Shown here piece after piece: positions 63,367 to 64,000 of a DNA stretch of 64,000 nt (its first letter is position 1; each line of letters opens with the position of its first letter). Under the pieces are notes generated by a model. That model worked only from the letters and a program-made list of their open reading frames with translations, had not been told where the DNA came from and ran no database searches. This DNA comes from Spirometra erinaceieuropaei (Eukaryota; Platyhelminthes; Cestoda; Diphyllobothriidea; Diphyllobothriidae): contig CACRXP010000411.1 of the NCBI GenBank assembly GCA_902702965.1, positions 293,034 through 357,033 of the forward strand, read 5' to 3'. The translations under genes were made by a program, and so were the position numbers.

Positions 63367-63486
63367 ATTTTAGCGTTAGAAGATATCATACCAGCACCAC
63401 AGGTACTAGTACAATATCGGCGAAACACGCGTCTGGGCTTTTAGTTAGTACCTGTGCTACTGGTATGGTATCTTCTAACGTTAAAA
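63367..63486. repeat. Inverted repeat with about 44-bp arms
   Basis: Arm 1 (63367-63412) contains gttagaagatatcatacc. Arm 2 (63443-63486) contains ggtatggtatcttctaac. The arms match with a few mismatches around a spacer of about 30 bp. Confidence 0.85.
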
Positions 63487-63489
63487 GCA

Positions 63490-64000
63490 CTTTATTAACA
63501 GCCTGCGAAAACGAAGATTTTACTTTTATCCAAACTCGCCCTATGTATTTGGCCCCCTGAGCAGTCCGGCATATTCAAACCTATCGCGTGCCAAATCCTG
63601 ACGAGCGTCACAGAAACTTCCGACCTATCTCGTGGCGTTTGTTCATTGGTAGGTTCGTGCGCCAAAACCCCTTGCGGAAAAAGCGGCATTCGGGAAATGA
63701 GATAGGCTCACCGAAACAGGTTTATTAAAATGCTAACTTTTCGGAGAGCTCGGTCGGCTGACCATCGTCAAGGGGTAGAATGCACTTACTCGATCAAAAA
63801 TTAAAAGTGGCATGTCGTGCTGGTCGGCCTCGTGCTGGTCGATTTTCTTCTCTCGCTCTCTCGACCCTTCTGGGGATGTTTTACGGTCGGAAGGAGATGA
63901 CTGAACTTCTGTCGGGGTTGGTGGTCTGGCGGTCCTTTTCCTTCCTCCTCGAGTGAACCCATGGGGCCATCTCTGCACGGCCTTCTTAAGTTCAGTGCGT
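63490..64000. other. Window end, no gene recognised
   Basis: A minus-strand open frame of 81 codons (63733-63978) encodes a charged, low-complexity peptide (SREREKKIDQHEADQ). I do not recognise it. It could be the tail of an element that continues beyond the window. Confidence 0.35.

Noticed and set aside
1..64000. CRISPR arrays, operons, bacterial promoters or prophage
   Set aside because: No evenly spaced repeats or compact bacterial gene arrangement. The splice sites, LINEs and PIKK gene show eukaryotic DNA.

Overview
This is a eukaryotic window, most likely from a flatworm and possibly a diphyllobothriidean tapeworm. The organism is inferred from the style of the mobile elements (a Ty3/gypsy pol relic, an RTE-like and a CR1/jockey-like LINE, and a LINE with a zinc-finger-like tail), not from a marker gene. 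Two runs of N (27460-27529 and 52134-52179) show that it is a scaffold from a draft assembly. There is one recognisable host gene. Everything else is repeats or sequence in which I see nothing.

The gene is the DNA-damage checkpoint kinase ATR, on the + strand, with exons from about 15.6 kb to the stop codon at 59217. I could chain 34 exon pieces by GT-AG splice sites, matching codon phase across most junctions, and recognisable ATR sequence. The 5' part (15.6-22.4 kb) codes for the N-terminal helical-repeat region. The segment 27.4-40.8 kb codes for the central HEAT region, 42.2-52.1 kb for the FAT domain, 53.7-58.0 kb for the PI3K-like kinase domain, and 59.14-59.22 kb for the FATC tail. The first exon(s), a stretch between 22.4 and 27.4 kb, and several hundred codons of the FAT domain around the second N gap were not found.

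The first 15 kb lie upstream of the recognised exons. They hold a decayed Ty3/gypsy pol (4.4-6.1 kb, minus strand), a large inverted repeat (6.56-6.90 kb), a LINE 3' end (7.6-8.6 kb), two divergent LINE remnants (11.4-12.6 kb), a tRNA-like module (13.66-13.74 kb) and a 28-bp perfect palindrome (14.38 kb).

The ATR introns are full of insertions. Part of one ATR exon (34167-34304) plus about 530 bp of its downstream intron is copied in inverted orientation 8 kb upstream, at 25868-26512, next to a repeat (R2) whose partner (R3, 39212-40440) lies on the other side of the original exon. At the original locus a CR1-like LINE sits between the two duplicated blocks and itself contains an RTE-like LINE; the inverted copy lacks both. 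A 931-bp element with near-identical terminal inverted repeats and a 6-bp direct flank (40886-41816) lies about 100 bp beyond another ATR exon. A second TIR family flanked by TA (42963-43947) has relatives at 1-180, 55040-55400 and 62700-63170. The last 4.8 kb (after 59.2 kb) hold repeats and two nested inverted repeats near 63.4 kb. I found no bacterial genes, rRNA or CRISPR array.
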